Shown: piece by piece, positions 1 to 7,045 of the stretch | How the letters are laid out: every line of letters begins with the position of its first letter | Numbering within the stretch: position 1 is the first letter of the stretch | NCBI RefSeq assembly: GCF_012927085.1 | Contig: NZ_JABBFX010000002.1 | Coordinates: forward strand, 744,001-808,000 | Length of the DNA: 64,000 nucleotides | Source: Ramlibacter agri | Lineage (GTDB): Bacteria; Pseudomonadota; Gammaproteobacteria; Burkholderiales; Burkholderiaceae_C | Direction of reading: 5' to 3' | Position numbers and translations under genes: made by a program | The notes under the pieces: model-generated | What the model saw: only the letters and a program-made list of their open reading frames with translations | What the model was told of the DNA's origin: nothing | Database searches by the model: none

Positions 1-1148
1 TCGGGCGCACCGGCGAGCTTGTCGGCGCCATCGGGCGCTTCATCCACGCGCTGCAGCGCGAGCGCGGCATTTCCAACATCTACCTCGTCTCCCAGGGCCG
101 GCGCTTCGCCACGCAGCGCGTGACGCAGGTGGACGAATGCGCTGTCGTGGAGCAGGAAGCGCGGGGCCGCTTCGACGAGCTCGACACCGAAGCCACGCGC
201 GTGCGCAACGGTTCGCGCCTGTTCAGTCGCATCGCCTTCGTGCTGCACGGCCTGGACGGGCTGCCCGCGCTGCGCGAGCGCGTCGCCACGCGCGAACTCT
301 CGCCCGCGGACGCCTCGGCGGCCTACACGCGGCTGGTGAACGGCCTGCTGGCGGTGGTGTTCGAAGCGGCCGATGCCGCCACCGACCCCGAGATCTCGCG
401 CGCGCTGGTGGCGCTGTTCAACTTCATGCAGGGCAAGGAGTTCGCCGGCCAGGAGCGCGCTTTCGGTGCGCGCGCCTTCGCCGGCGGCGGCATCGACGCG
501 GCCGGGCAGCAGCAATGGCAGCACCTGATCGAGTCGCAGCAAGCCTGCCTGCAGGTGTTCGCCGCTTTCTCCGAGGCGGCGGTGCTGCAGGCCGAACAAG
601 CCGGGCGCGACGTGCTGGCCCTGGCCGAAGTGGAGCGCATGCGCCGCGTGGGCTGCACCGGGCACATCCTCGACCCTGAGCTGAGCCACGCCTGGTACGA
701 ATGGGCCACGCGCCGCATCGACGCGATGCGGGCCATGGAGGACGTGCTGGCCGGCCACCTGCAGCGCCTGTGCGCGAGCCGCATCGAGCGCGCCCGAGAC
801 GAACTGCGCGACCAGCGAGCGCTGCTGGCCGAACTTTCGCAGCAGGCGGCGAGCGCCGCCGCCCCGGCCCCGTACGGCCCGCACCTGGAACGCTCGATCC
901 TCGAACTGGTGCAGGAGCAGTCGCAACGCCTGCAGGCCATGGGCGACGAGCTCGATGCGGTCCGCGCCTCGCTCAACGAACGCAAGGCCGTCGAGCGCGC
1001 CAAGGGCCTGCTGATGGCGCACCGCGCGATGAGCGAGGACGAGGCGTACAAGACCCTGCGCCAGATGGCCATGAACCAGAACCGGCGGCTGGTCGACGTG
1101 GCGCAGGCGGTGCTGTCGCTGGCGGACGTGTTGCCGGGGGTGCGCTGA
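1..1148 (+). CDS. nasR: NIT-ANTAR nitrate-responsive antitermination regulator (5' end outside window)
   Basis: The frame is open from base 3, so the start lies upstream and about 381 residues are visible. The first residues (ALQRERGISNIYL) are typical of the NIT nitrate/nitrite-sensing domain. The C-terminus (about bases 975-1125) is an ANTAR RNA-binding domain with ERKAVERAKGLLM and a helical EDEAYKTLRQMA stretch. The arrangement is that of Klebsiella NasR, which binds nitrate and then stabilises an RNA antiterminator. A matching two-hairpin leader and terminator lie directly downstream, before nrtA, which supports this role. The N-terminal end cannot be judged. The symbol is by analogy of architecture. 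Confidence 0.85.
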   Translation, partial: GRTGELVGAIGRFIHALQRERGISNIYLVSQGRRFATQRVTQVDECAVVEQEARGRFDELDTEATRVRNGSRLFSRIAFVLHGLDGLPALRERVATRELSPADASAAYTRLVNGLLAVVFEAADAATDPEISRALVALFNFMQGKEFAGQERAFGARAFAGGGIDAAGQQQWQHLIESQQACLQVFAAFSEAAVLQAEQAGRDVLALAEVERMRRVGCTGHILDPELSHAWYEWATRRIDAMRAMEDVLAGHLQRLCASRIERARDELRDQRALLAELSQQAASAAAPAPYGPHLERSILELVQEQSQRLQAMGDELDAVRASLNERKAVERAKGLLMAHRAMSEDEAYKTLRQMAMNQNRRLVDVAQAVLSLADVLPGVR

Positions 1149-1150
1149 GG

Positions 1151-1167
1151 CGCACTGTTGCGGTGCA
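1151..1167 (+). promoter_or_regulatory. NtrC-like dyad upstream of sigma-54 promoter
   Basis: CGCACT, five bases, GGTGCA. This matches the NtrC consensus TGCAC(C/T)-N5-(A/G)GTGCA except at the first base. It lies immediately upstream of a -24/-12 element. NtrC sites are often further upstream, so the position (about -42 to the inferred start) is unusual. The assignment is an inference from the consensus. Confidence 0.45.
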
Positions 1168-1173
1168 CAAACG

Positions 1174-1190
1174 CTGGCACGCCTCCTGCT
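1174..1190 (+). promoter_or_regulatory. sigma-54 (-24/-12) promoter of the nrt unit
   Basis: CTGGCACG, four bases, CTGCT. GG (1176-1177) and GC (1188-1189) are separated by exactly ten bases, as in YTGGCACG-N4-TTGCW; only one conserved position differs. The expected transcription start is about 1200, three or four bases before the first ANTAR hairpin. Nitrogen control through RpoN/NtrC is known for Klebsiella nasF and is inferred here. Confidence 0.8.
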
Positions 1191-1203
1191 AACCACTGGG
1201 TAA

Positions 1204-1257
1204 CGCACGCCAACGTCGGCGCGCGATCAGGTTTCCCGAATCCGGACAACGGCGTCC
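1204..1257 (+). promoter_or_regulatory. ANTAR-binding dual-hairpin leader (P1 + P2), nrt operon
   Basis: P1: CGCC (1208-1211), loop AACGTC, GGCG (1218-1221), extended after one A-C mismatch by 1204-1206 pairing with 1223-1225. P2: GGAC (1244-1247), loop AACGGC, GTCC (1254-1257). Both loops are hexanucleotides with A at position 1 and G at position 4, the published signature of ANTAR target RNAs. The P2 loop and 3' arm overlap the 5' arm of the downstream terminator (1251-1260), so P2 and the terminator exclude each other. The likely ligand is the NIT-ANTAR protein encoded just upstream, or the second ANTAR protein at 4325-5590. Confidence 0.82.
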
Positions 1258-1310
1258 ATCCCGCGTGCGCGAGCAGGCGGTCGATGGGCGCCGTTTCTTT
1301 TTTGTTTCTT
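1251..1310 (+). terminator. intrinsic terminator in the nrt leader (regulated)
   Basis: GGCGTCCATC (1251-1260) pairs over ten positions (one G-U) with GATGGGCGCC (1283-1292). Inside, CCGC (1261-1264) pairs with GCGG (1277-1280), and TGC/GCA closes a GCGA tetraloop (1269-1272). A T-rich run (1294-1310) follows. It ends before the nrtA ribosome-binding site, so full transcription of the importer would need antitermination. Confidence 0.85.
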
Positions 1311-1329
1311 CGCAACCCTGGAGCACAAG

Positions 1330-2607
1330 ATGCAAGACCTCTCCCGCCGCACCGTCCTCAAAGGCGCCGCCCTCGCCGCCGGCTTCCCCGGCATCGTCAT
1401 GGCGCAAGGCACCACGCTGGAGACCAAGGCCGCCAAGCTGGGCTTCATCGCGCTCACCGACGCCGCCCCGCTGTTCGTGGCCGACGAGAAGGGCTTCTTC
1501 AAGAAGCACGGCATGACGGAGGTCGAAGTCCTCAAGCAATCGTCCTGGGGCACCACGCGCGACAACCTGGTGCTCGGCTCCAGGAGCAACGGCATCGACG
1601 GCGCGCACATCCTCACGCCCATGCCCTACCTGCTCACCACCGGCGCCGTCACGCCCAACAACGTGCCGGTGCCGATGGCGATCCTGGCCCGCCTGAACCT
1701 GGGCGGCCAGGGCATCTCGGTGGCCAACGAATACAAGGACCTCAAGGTCGGCCTGGACAACAAGGAGTTCGGCAAGGCCCTGCTCGCCAAGCGCGTGAAG
1801 ACCGGCAAGGCGGTCAACGCCGCCATGACCTTCCCCGGCGGTACGCACGACCTGTGGCTGCGCTACTGGATGGCCGCCGGCGGCGTCGACCCCAACCGCG
1901 ACATCAACACCATCGTGGTGCCGCCGCCCCAGATGGTGGCCAACATGAAGGTCGGCAGCATGGACACCTTCTGCGTCTGCGAGCCCTGGAACCTGCAGCT
2001 CATTCACCAGAAGATCGGCTACACAGCGCTCACCACCAGCGAGCTCTGGATGAACCATCCGGAAAAGGCCTTCGCCATGCGCGCCGACTACGTGCAGGCC
2101 AACCCGAACTCCAGCAAGGCGCTGCTGAAGGCGGTGATGGAAGCGCAGATGTTCTGCGAAGACCCCAAGAACCGCGCCGAGGTGGCCGAAATCTGCGCCC
2201 GCCGCCGCTGGATCAGCGCGCCGGTGGAAGACATCGTCGACCGCATCAAGGGCGACTTCGACTACGGCAGCGGCCGCGTCGTCAGCAACAGCCCGTTCCA
2301 GATGCGCTACTGGAAGGACAACGCCAGCTATCCCTTCCAGAGCCACGACCTGTGGTTCCTCACCGAGAACCAGCGCTGGGGCTACCTGCCCATGAACCTG
2401 GACACCAAGGCGCTGATCGCCAAGGTGAACCGCGAGGACCTGTGGCGCGCCGCCGCCAAGGAGCTGGGCGTGGCCGCCAAGGACATCCCCGCCTCCACCT
2501 CGCGCGGCGTCGAGAAGTTCTTCGACGGCAAGGTGTTCGACCCGGCCAACCCGAAGAAATACCTCGACAGCCTGGCCGTCAAGAACGTCAAGGGCGCCGC
2601 GGCGTGA
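1330..2607 (+). CDS. nrtA: ABC nitrate transporter substrate-binding protein (NrtA/CmpA family)
   Basis: 425 residues. The N-terminus has a Tat-type signal (SRRTVLKG followed by a hydrophobic stretch, likely cut after MAQG), and no lipobox is seen, so the product should be periplasmic and soluble. The body is of the CmpA/NrtA type that binds nitrate, nitrite, bicarbonate or cyanate. ATG at 1330 has a GGAG ribosome-binding site. It is the first gene after the regulated leader and is followed 10 bases later by the permease gene. Nitrate as substrate is inferred from the neighbouring regulator and reductase genes. Confidence 0.85.
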   Translation: MQDLSRRTVLKGAALAAGFPGIVMAQGTTLETKAAKLGFIALTDAAPLFVADEKGFFKKHGMTEVEVLKQSSWGTTRDNLVLGSRSNGIDGAHILTPMPYLLTTGAVTPNNVPVPMAILARLNLGGQGISVANEYKDLKVGLDNKEFGKALLAKRVKTGKAVNAAMTFPGGTHDLWLRYWMAAGGVDPNRDINTIVVPPPQMVANMKVGSMDTFCVCEPWNLQLIHQKIGYTALTTSELWMNHPEKAFAMRADYVQANPNSSKALLKAVMEAQMFCEDPKNRAEVAEICARRRWISAPVEDIVDRIKGDFDYGSGRVVSNSPFQMRYWKDNASYPFQSHDLWFLTENQRWGYLPMNLDTKALIAKVNREDLWRAAAKELGVAAKDIPASTSRGVEKFFDGKVFDPANPKKYLDSLAVKNVKGAAA

Positions 2608-2617
2608 AGGACAGGAC

Positions 2618-3472
2618 ATGAGCACCCTCGAATCCCTTCCCCTCGCGCCGCCGGCCGCGCCCGGCGCGCTGCGCACCTGGGCGGCCAGCCTGGCCCGCGG
2701 CTTCATGACCCATGTGCTGCCGCCGCTGGTGATCGTCGGCTTCCTGGTCCTGGTCTGGCAGGTGCTGGGCTCGCGGCCCGGCGCCGCGCTGCCCTCGCCG
2801 AGCAAGGTGGTGCAGGACACCTGGGAGCTGATCGTCCATCCCTGGTACGACCACGGCGGCAACGACGTCGGCATCGCCTGGCAGCTGCTCGCCAGCCTGA
2901 AGCGCGTGGCCTACGGCTACTCGATCGCGGTGGTGGTCGGCGTCAGCCTGGGCGTGCTGGTGGGCCAGAGCACCTGGGCGCTGCGCGGCCTGGACCCGCT
3001 GTTCCAGATCCTGCGCACGGTGCCGCCGCTGGCCTGGCTGCCGATCTCGCTGGCCGGCTTCCGCGACGGCCATCCCTCGGCCATCTTCGTCATCTTCATC
3101 ACCTCGATCTGGCCGATCATCATCAACACCAGCATCGGCATCCGGAACATCCCGGAGGACTACCGCAACGTGGCGAAGGTGATCCGCCTGAACGGCTACG
3201 AGTACTTCGCCAAGATCATGCTGCCGGCCGCCGCGCCTTTCATCTTCTCGGGGCTGCGCATCGGCGTGGGCCTGTCGTGGCTGGCGATCATCGCCGCGGA
3301 GATGCTGATCGGCGGCGTGGGCATCGGCTTCTTCATCTGGGACGCCTGGAACAGCTCGCGCCTGAGCGACATCATCCTGGCGCTCCTCTACGTCGGCCTC
3401 GTGGGCTTCGCCCTGGACCGCGTCGTCGCCTTCATCGGCCGCAAGGTCACCCGTGGGACTTCCGCAGCATGA
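2618..3472 (+). CDS. nrtB: ABC nitrate transporter permease
   Basis: 284 residues with several membrane segments and a BPD_transp_1 permease core. The EAA-like cytoplasmic loop is visible around IRLNGYEYFAKIMLPAAAP, and the preceding segment (ILRTVPPLAWLPISLAG) is typical of the NrtB/SsuC/TauC group. It forms the channel of the importer with nrtA and the ATPase gene. Its TGA overlaps the next ATG (ATGA at 3469-3472), indicating translational coupling. Family members also move sulfonates or taurine; the context argues for nitrate. Confidence 0.85.
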   Translation: MSTLESLPLAPPAAPGALRTWAASLARGFMTHVLPPLVIVGFLVLVWQVLGSRPGAALPSPSKVVQDTWELIVHPWYDHGGNDVGIAWQLLASLKRVAYGYSIAVVVGVSLGVLVGQSTWALRGLDPLFQILRTVPPLAWLPISLAGFRDGHPSAIFVIFITSIWPIIINTSIGIRNIPEDYRNVAKVIRLNGYEYFAKIMLPAAAPFIFSGLRIGVGLSWLAIIAAEMLIGGVGIGFFIWDAWNSSRLSDIILALLYVGLVGFALDRVVAFIGRKVTRGTSAA

Positions 3473-4302
3473 GCAACGCCTACCTCTCCCTCTCCCGCGT
3501 CGACATGGCTTTCGGCGCCAACGTGGTGCTCAAGGGCATCGACCTGGCCGTGCAGCGCGGCGAGTTCATCTCGCTGATCGGCCACTCCGGCTGCGGCAAG
3601 AGCACGGTGCTGAACATCGTGGCCGGACTGCTGAAGGCCAGCTCCGGCGGCGTCATCGTCGATGGCCGCGAAGTGAACGCGCCCGGCCCGGACCGCGCCG
3701 TGGTGTTCCAGAATCACTCGCTGCTGCCCTGGCTGACGGTCTACCAGAACGTGGAGCTCGCGGTCGACAAGATCTTCCGCGGCTCGCGCACGAAGGCCGA
3801 ACGCAAGGACTGGATCCTGCACAACCTGGCCATGGTCAACATGTCGCACGCGCTGGAGCGGCTGCCTTCGGAGATCTCGGGCGGCATGAAGCAGCGGGTG
3901 GGCATTGCCCGCGCGCTGGCCATGGAACCCAAGGTCCTGCTGCTGGACGAGCCCTTCGGCGCGCTCGACGCGCTGACCCGCGCACACCTGCAGGACGAGG
4001 TGATCCGCATCCAGAGCGAGCTGGGCAACACCGTGCTGATGATCACGCACGATGTCGACGAGGCCGTGCTGATGTCCGACCGCGTGGTGATGATGACGAA
4101 CGGGCCAGCGGCGACGATCGGGCAGGTGATGGAAGTGCCGCTGGAGCGTCCGCGCAACCGCATCGCGCTGGCGGAGAACCCCGCGTACAACCATTGCCGG
4201 CAGGAGATCCTGAGCTTCCTGTATGAGAAGCAGAGGAAGGTGGAGGTGCTGGCGGCGCGTGGTTCCGTCCGCACACCTTCTCTCTTGTCATCCCGGGCTT
4301 GA
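3469..4302 (+). CDS. nrtD: ABC nitrate transporter ATP-binding protein (single-domain NrtD type)
   Basis: 277 residues. Walker A is GHSGCGKST (near residue 44), the signature is SGGMKQRVGIARALAMEP, and Walker B is VLLLDEPFGALDAL, followed by the switch MITHDVDEA. It is the short form without the extra substrate-binding-like domain of cyanobacterial NrtC. The start is the ATG overlapping nrtB. The last residues (roughly SLLSSRA) and the stop codon are supplied by a REP-like palindrome starting at 4286, so the native tail has probably been replaced by repeat sequence. Confidence 0.87.
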   Translation: MSNAYLSLSRVDMAFGANVVLKGIDLAVQRGEFISLIGHSGCGKSTVLNIVAGLLKASSGGVIVDGREVNAPGPDRAVVFQNHSLLPWLTVYQNVELAVDKIFRGSRTKAERKDWILHNLAMVNMSHALERLPSEISGGMKQRVGIARALAMEPKVLLLDEPFGALDALTRAHLQDEVIRIQSELGNTVLMITHDVDEAVLMSDRVVMMTNGPAATIGQVMEVPLERPRNRIALAENPAYNHCRQEILSFLYEKQRKVEVLAARGSVRTPSLLSSRA

Positions 4303-4341
4303 CCCGGGATCCCTGCGTTGCGGCTCAGGGCCGCAATGACA
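4286..4341. repeat. REP-like palindromic repeat between convergent genes
   Basis: Outer arms TGTCAT (4286-4291) and ATGACA (4336-4341) enclose CCCGGG-N5-CCCGGG and a TTGCGGC/GCCGCAA hairpin. It resembles the dispersed TCATCCC...GGGATGA elements of proteobacteria; a related copy lies at 59293-59372. The stop codons of both flanking convergent genes fall inside it. It may also work as a bidirectional 3'-end structure. Confidence 0.7.
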
Positions 4342-5590
4342 TGAGGACCTGGATCGAGTGCTGGTACGCCTCGGTGAGCTGGTCGAACACCTCCAGCAGT
4401 TCCTCGCTCGCCGCCGCCAGCTTCATCCTCCCCGCGGCCTGGCCCGCCTTGCCGGCGGCGCCACGCAGCTGATCCCACGCGCCCTGCCCGCGCTCCAGCA
4501 AGGCCCGGATCTCCGGCGTGGACAGCGGCGCTGCCGCCAGCCGCGCCATGCCTTCCTCGAAAGCCGCCGCCGTTTCGACGACACCAGCATCCTCCGACTG
4601 CAGCAAGGCCTGCTTGGCCATCCGCTGCGCCAGCATGCGCTGCCGCCCGGCCACGTTGATCACGCCGACCTGCGCCGCCAGCCCGGAAGACTCCAGCGCC
4701 CTCACCAGCGCATCGGCCTGGGCCAGCACGGCATCGGCCAAGGCATCCAGGCGAGGCGCCTCGACGCTGCCCGCCTCCAGCGCGGACCGCAAGGCCTGCC
4801 AGCCCGCGCGCGCCGCGCCCAGCAGGTCGCCATAGGTCGCGGCAGAGAGATTGGCCTCGAGCCAGCCGAGGTTCTCTTCCACCCGCGACAGGGATTCGCG
4901 CAGCAGCACCGCCACCGCCGCCACTTCGGTGCGGCTGGCGCCCAGCGCATACAGCTTCACCAGCCGCTGCGACAGCATGCGCTGCTGGCCGGCGCGATTG
5001 ATGCCCTCGGCCACACGCGCCGCGTCTATCACCTGCCGCGACAGCTGGCCCACGCGCTGGTTGCCCTGCATCGAGGCCTTGCGCAGGAGCTGGAAAGCCT
5101 CTTCCTCGCTCACCTGCTGCGCGCGCATCAGGATGCCCTTGGCCTTGTCCACCCACTTGCGCTCGTCCAGCTTCTCGCCCAGCTCCGCCACCTGTGCGCG
5201 CAGCGCGTTCTCGCGGGCGAAGCGCGCCTGCGCCATCTGCACCAGCGGCCGCAGCCGCTCGCGTGCATAGCCCTGCACCACCCAGGCGTGCACGCCCGCT
5301 TCCAGTGCACGCTGCATCGCTTCGGCGCTGCTGTCCTGCGTGAACACCAGCACCGGCAGCGGCTGCTGGGCCTGCACCAGGGCGAGCGCGGACAACAGTT
5401 CCGCATCGGGGCGCGGCGCCCAGCAAACGAGCACGTCGGCATCGGCACGCAGCGTTTCGCGCACCAGGTGGGCGCATTCACCGCTGCCGCGCACGTCGAA
5501 ACCGGCCGCGCGGAGATCGGCGCCGAGGTCCGGTGCACCGGAATCGGGCGTATGGAGGAGGAGAACGGAGGTCACTTGAGGCGCAAGCAT
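4325..5590 (-). CDS. NasT-like regulator: degenerate receiver + ANTAR + two PilJ-type sensor modules
   Basis: 421 residues. Residues 1-125 have a receiver fold like NasT, but the phosphoacceptor position is Trp57 (DVLVCW where NasT-like proteins have DVIIID), and the acidic pair and the conserved Lys are missing. An ANTAR domain follows (about 131-190; KWVDKAKGILM, SEEEAFQLLRKAS). The C-terminal half holds two PilJ/McpN-type modules, each starting with the signature INRAGQQRMLSQR (187) and INVAGRQRMLAQR (301). No membrane segment is seen, so it should be cytoplasmic. PilJ domains in McpN bind nitrate; a ligand-gated RNA-binding antiterminator is the likely role. It is transcribed away from the porter gene and converges on nrtD. 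ATG at 5590 is uncertain because no strong ribosome-binding site is seen. Confidence 0.78.
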   Translation of the reverse strand: MLAPQVTSVLLLHTPDSGAPDLGADLRAAGFDVRGSGECAHLVRETLRADADVLVCWAPRPDAELLSALALVQAQQPLPVLVFTQDSSAEAMQRALEAGVHAWVVQGYARERLRPLVQMAQARFARENALRAQVAELGEKLDERKWVDKAKGILMRAQQVSEEEAFQLLRKASMQGNQRVGQLSRQVIDAARVAEGINRAGQQRMLSQRLVKLYALGASRTEVAAVAVLLRESLSRVEENLGWLEANLSAATYGDLLGAARAGWQALRSALEAGSVEAPRLDALADAVLAQADALVRALESSGLAAQVGVINVAGRQRMLAQRMAKQALLQSEDAGVVETAAAFEEGMARLAAAPLSTPEIRALLERGQGAWDQLRGAAGKAGQAAGRMKLAAASEELLEVFDQLTEAYQHSIQVLMSLRP

Positions 5591-5603
5591 AGGGCAATGC
5601 GCG

Positions 5604-5620
5604 CTGGCACGGTCCCTGCA
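5604..5620 (+). promoter_or_regulatory. sigma-54 (-24/-12) promoter of the nasA-nirB unit
   Basis: CTGGCACG, four bases, CTGCA. GG (5606-5607) and GC (5618-5619) are ten bases apart, the exact RpoN spacing. The predicted start is about 5630, a few bases before hairpin P1 at 5635. The arrangement copies the leader at 1174-1257. Confidence 0.8.
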
Positions 5621-5634
5621 TCAAGAGCCTCGCC

Positions 5635-5695
5635 GGGTGCAACGCCGCACCTGGGCCGCGACTGAAGTCCCGGCCTTGCGCACAACGCCGTGTGC
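5635..5695 (+). promoter_or_regulatory. ANTAR-binding dual-hairpin leader (P1 + P2), nitrate/nitrite unit
   Basis: P1: GGGTGC (5635-5640), loop AACGCC, GCACCT (5647-5652), six pairs with one G-U. P2: GCGCAC (5678-5683), loop AACGCC, GTGTGC (5690-5695), six pairs with one G-U. The two loops are identical and have A1 and G4, the ANTAR target signature. Unlike leader 1, no hairpin with a U-tract follows before the ATG at 5756. Two competing pairings are visible instead: 5671-5680 with 5725-5734 (ten perfect pairs, uses the P2 5' arm) and 5689-5694 with 5750-5755 (six pairs, just before the start codon). Confidence 0.8.
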
Positions 5696-5734
5696 TGTCC
5701 TGTCCTCAACCTCCCGAGCTGCGCCGCAAGGCCG
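5671..5734 (+). promoter_or_regulatory. long-range ten-pair helix competing with ANTAR hairpin P2
   Basis: CGGCCTTGCG (5671-5680) is the exact reverse complement of CGCAAGGCCG (5725-5734). It takes the first three bases of the P2 5' arm, so the two folds cannot coexist. With no U-tract behind it, this is not a standard terminator. It could be part of a translational or Rho-dependent switch for the porter gene. Confidence 0.5.
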
Positions 5735-5755
5735 CCCGGGTCCAGACAACACACG

Positions 5756-7027
5756 ATGAGCGCAACCTCCAAGTTCCTGAAGTCCGGCCATGCCCCGACC
5801 TTGTTCGCGGCCTTCCTCTACTTCACCTGCTCCTGCGCGATCTGGGTGCTGAACGGCGCGATGGCGCCCTTCATCCGCGAGGCCTACCAGCTCACCGCGG
5901 CGCAGCAGGGCCTGATGCTGTCCATCCCCATCGTCGCCGGCGCCCTCATGCGCTTTCCGCTGGGCGTGCTGGCCCAGTACATCGGCCGCAAGAACGCCAC
6001 GCTGGTGGAGATGGCCATGATCGCCGTGGCCATGCTGTTCGGCCTGTTCTTCGTCCACGGCTTCGGCGACCTGCTGGCCATGGGCGTGCTGCTCGGCATC
6101 GCCGGCGCCAGCTTCGGCGTGGCGCTGTCGCTCGGCTCCGGCTCCTTCCCCGCGAAGCACAAGGGCCTCGCCATGGGCATCGTCGGCGCCGGCAACGTCG
6201 GCACCGCCATCGCCGTGCTGCTGGCCCCGCCGCTCGCACAGTGGCTCGGCTGGCAGGCGGTGTACGGCGTCGCCGCCGTGGCCGTCGCGATTCCCGCCGC
6301 GGTGATGATCGTCTTCGCCCGCGAGCCGCAGGACGTGAACAAGCACGCCGGCCTGCGCGATCACGTGGCCTGCCTGTTCGAGAAGGACGGCTGGGTGTTC
6401 AGCGTCATCTACGCCATCACCTTCGGCGGTTTCATCGGCCTCACCAGCTTCCTGCCTTCCTATTTCTTCGAGCAGTTCGGCGTGAGCAAGGTGCAGGCAG
6501 GCCAGCTGACGATGCTGGCGGCTTTCATGGGCGCGGCGCTGCGCGTGGTCGGCGGCTGGATCGCGGACCGCTGGGGCGGCATCAACACGCTGACCCTGGT
6601 GCTGGCGGTCGTCTGCGGCACGCTGGTGGCCATCGGCTTCAGCGGCGGCTCGCTGCTGGCGACGACCCTGCTGATGATGGCGTGCTTCGCCGCGCTGGGC
6701 GCGGGCAACGGCGCCCTGTTCCAGCTGGTGCCGCTGCGCTGGCCCGCGGCCACCGCGGTGGCCGGTTCGATGATCGGCGAGATCGGCGCCCTGGGCGGCG
6801 GCCTCGTGCCCAGCTCCATGGGCCTCGCCAAGCAATACCTGGGCAGCTACAGCTTCGGCTTCCTGTTCTTCGCGGCGCTCGCCCTGCTGGTGCTGGGCCT
6901 GCTGCGCGTGATGCAGGCCGGCTGGACGCGCAACTGGGTGGGCCGCGGCGGCCGCGCCCGCGTGCATGCGCACCAGCCCGCAGCGCAAGCCGGCGGCCTG
7001 CCGCTGCCGCAAGCCTCCCGTTCCTGA
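5756..7027 (+). CDS. nasA: MFS nitrate/nitrite porter (NNP family)
   Basis: 423 residues with about twelve membrane helices. The nitrate-signature glycine-rich motif of the NNP (NarK/NasA/NRT2) family is present (GIVGAGNVGTAIA near the middle of the first half), with a second glycine-rich motif GEIGALGGGLVPSS in the second half. It imports nitrate and/or exports nitrite across the inner membrane. The start is ATG 5756; an in-frame GTG at 5690 is rejected because it lies in the P2 hairpin and adds a Cys/Pro-rich non-homologous tail. No clear ribosome-binding site is seen, which fits regulated initiation. It heads the unit with nirB. NarK is an alternative name. Confidence 0.85.
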   Translation: MSATSKFLKSGHAPTLFAAFLYFTCSCAIWVLNGAMAPFIREAYQLTAAQQGLMLSIPIVAGALMRFPLGVLAQYIGRKNATLVEMAMIAVAMLFGLFFVHGFGDLLAMGVLLGIAGASFGVALSLGSGSFPAKHKGLAMGIVGAGNVGTAIAVLLAPPLAQWLGWQAVYGVAAVAVAIPAAVMIVFAREPQDVNKHAGLRDHVACLFEKDGWVFSVIYAITFGGFIGLTSFLPSYFFEQFGVSKVQAGQLTMLAAFMGAALRVVGGWIADRWGGINTLTLVLAVVCGTLVAIGFSGGSLLATTLLMMACFAALGAGNGALFQLVPLRWPAATAVAGSMIGEIGALGGGLVPSSMGLAKQYLGSYSFGFLFFAALALLVLGLLRVMQAGWTRNWVGRGGRARVHAHQPAAQAGGLPLPQASRS

Positions 7028-7045
7028 TTTCCCGGAGATCGAAGC

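Noticed and set aside
5696..5755. Intrinsic terminator in leader 2
   Set aside because: Searched for a hairpin followed by a U-tract; GC-rich stems exist but none has a U run, so no terminator is claimed.
5690..5756. GTG at 5690 as start of the nitrate porter
   Set aside because: It lies in ANTAR hairpin P2; the added residues do not resemble the family, and ATG 5756 fits better.
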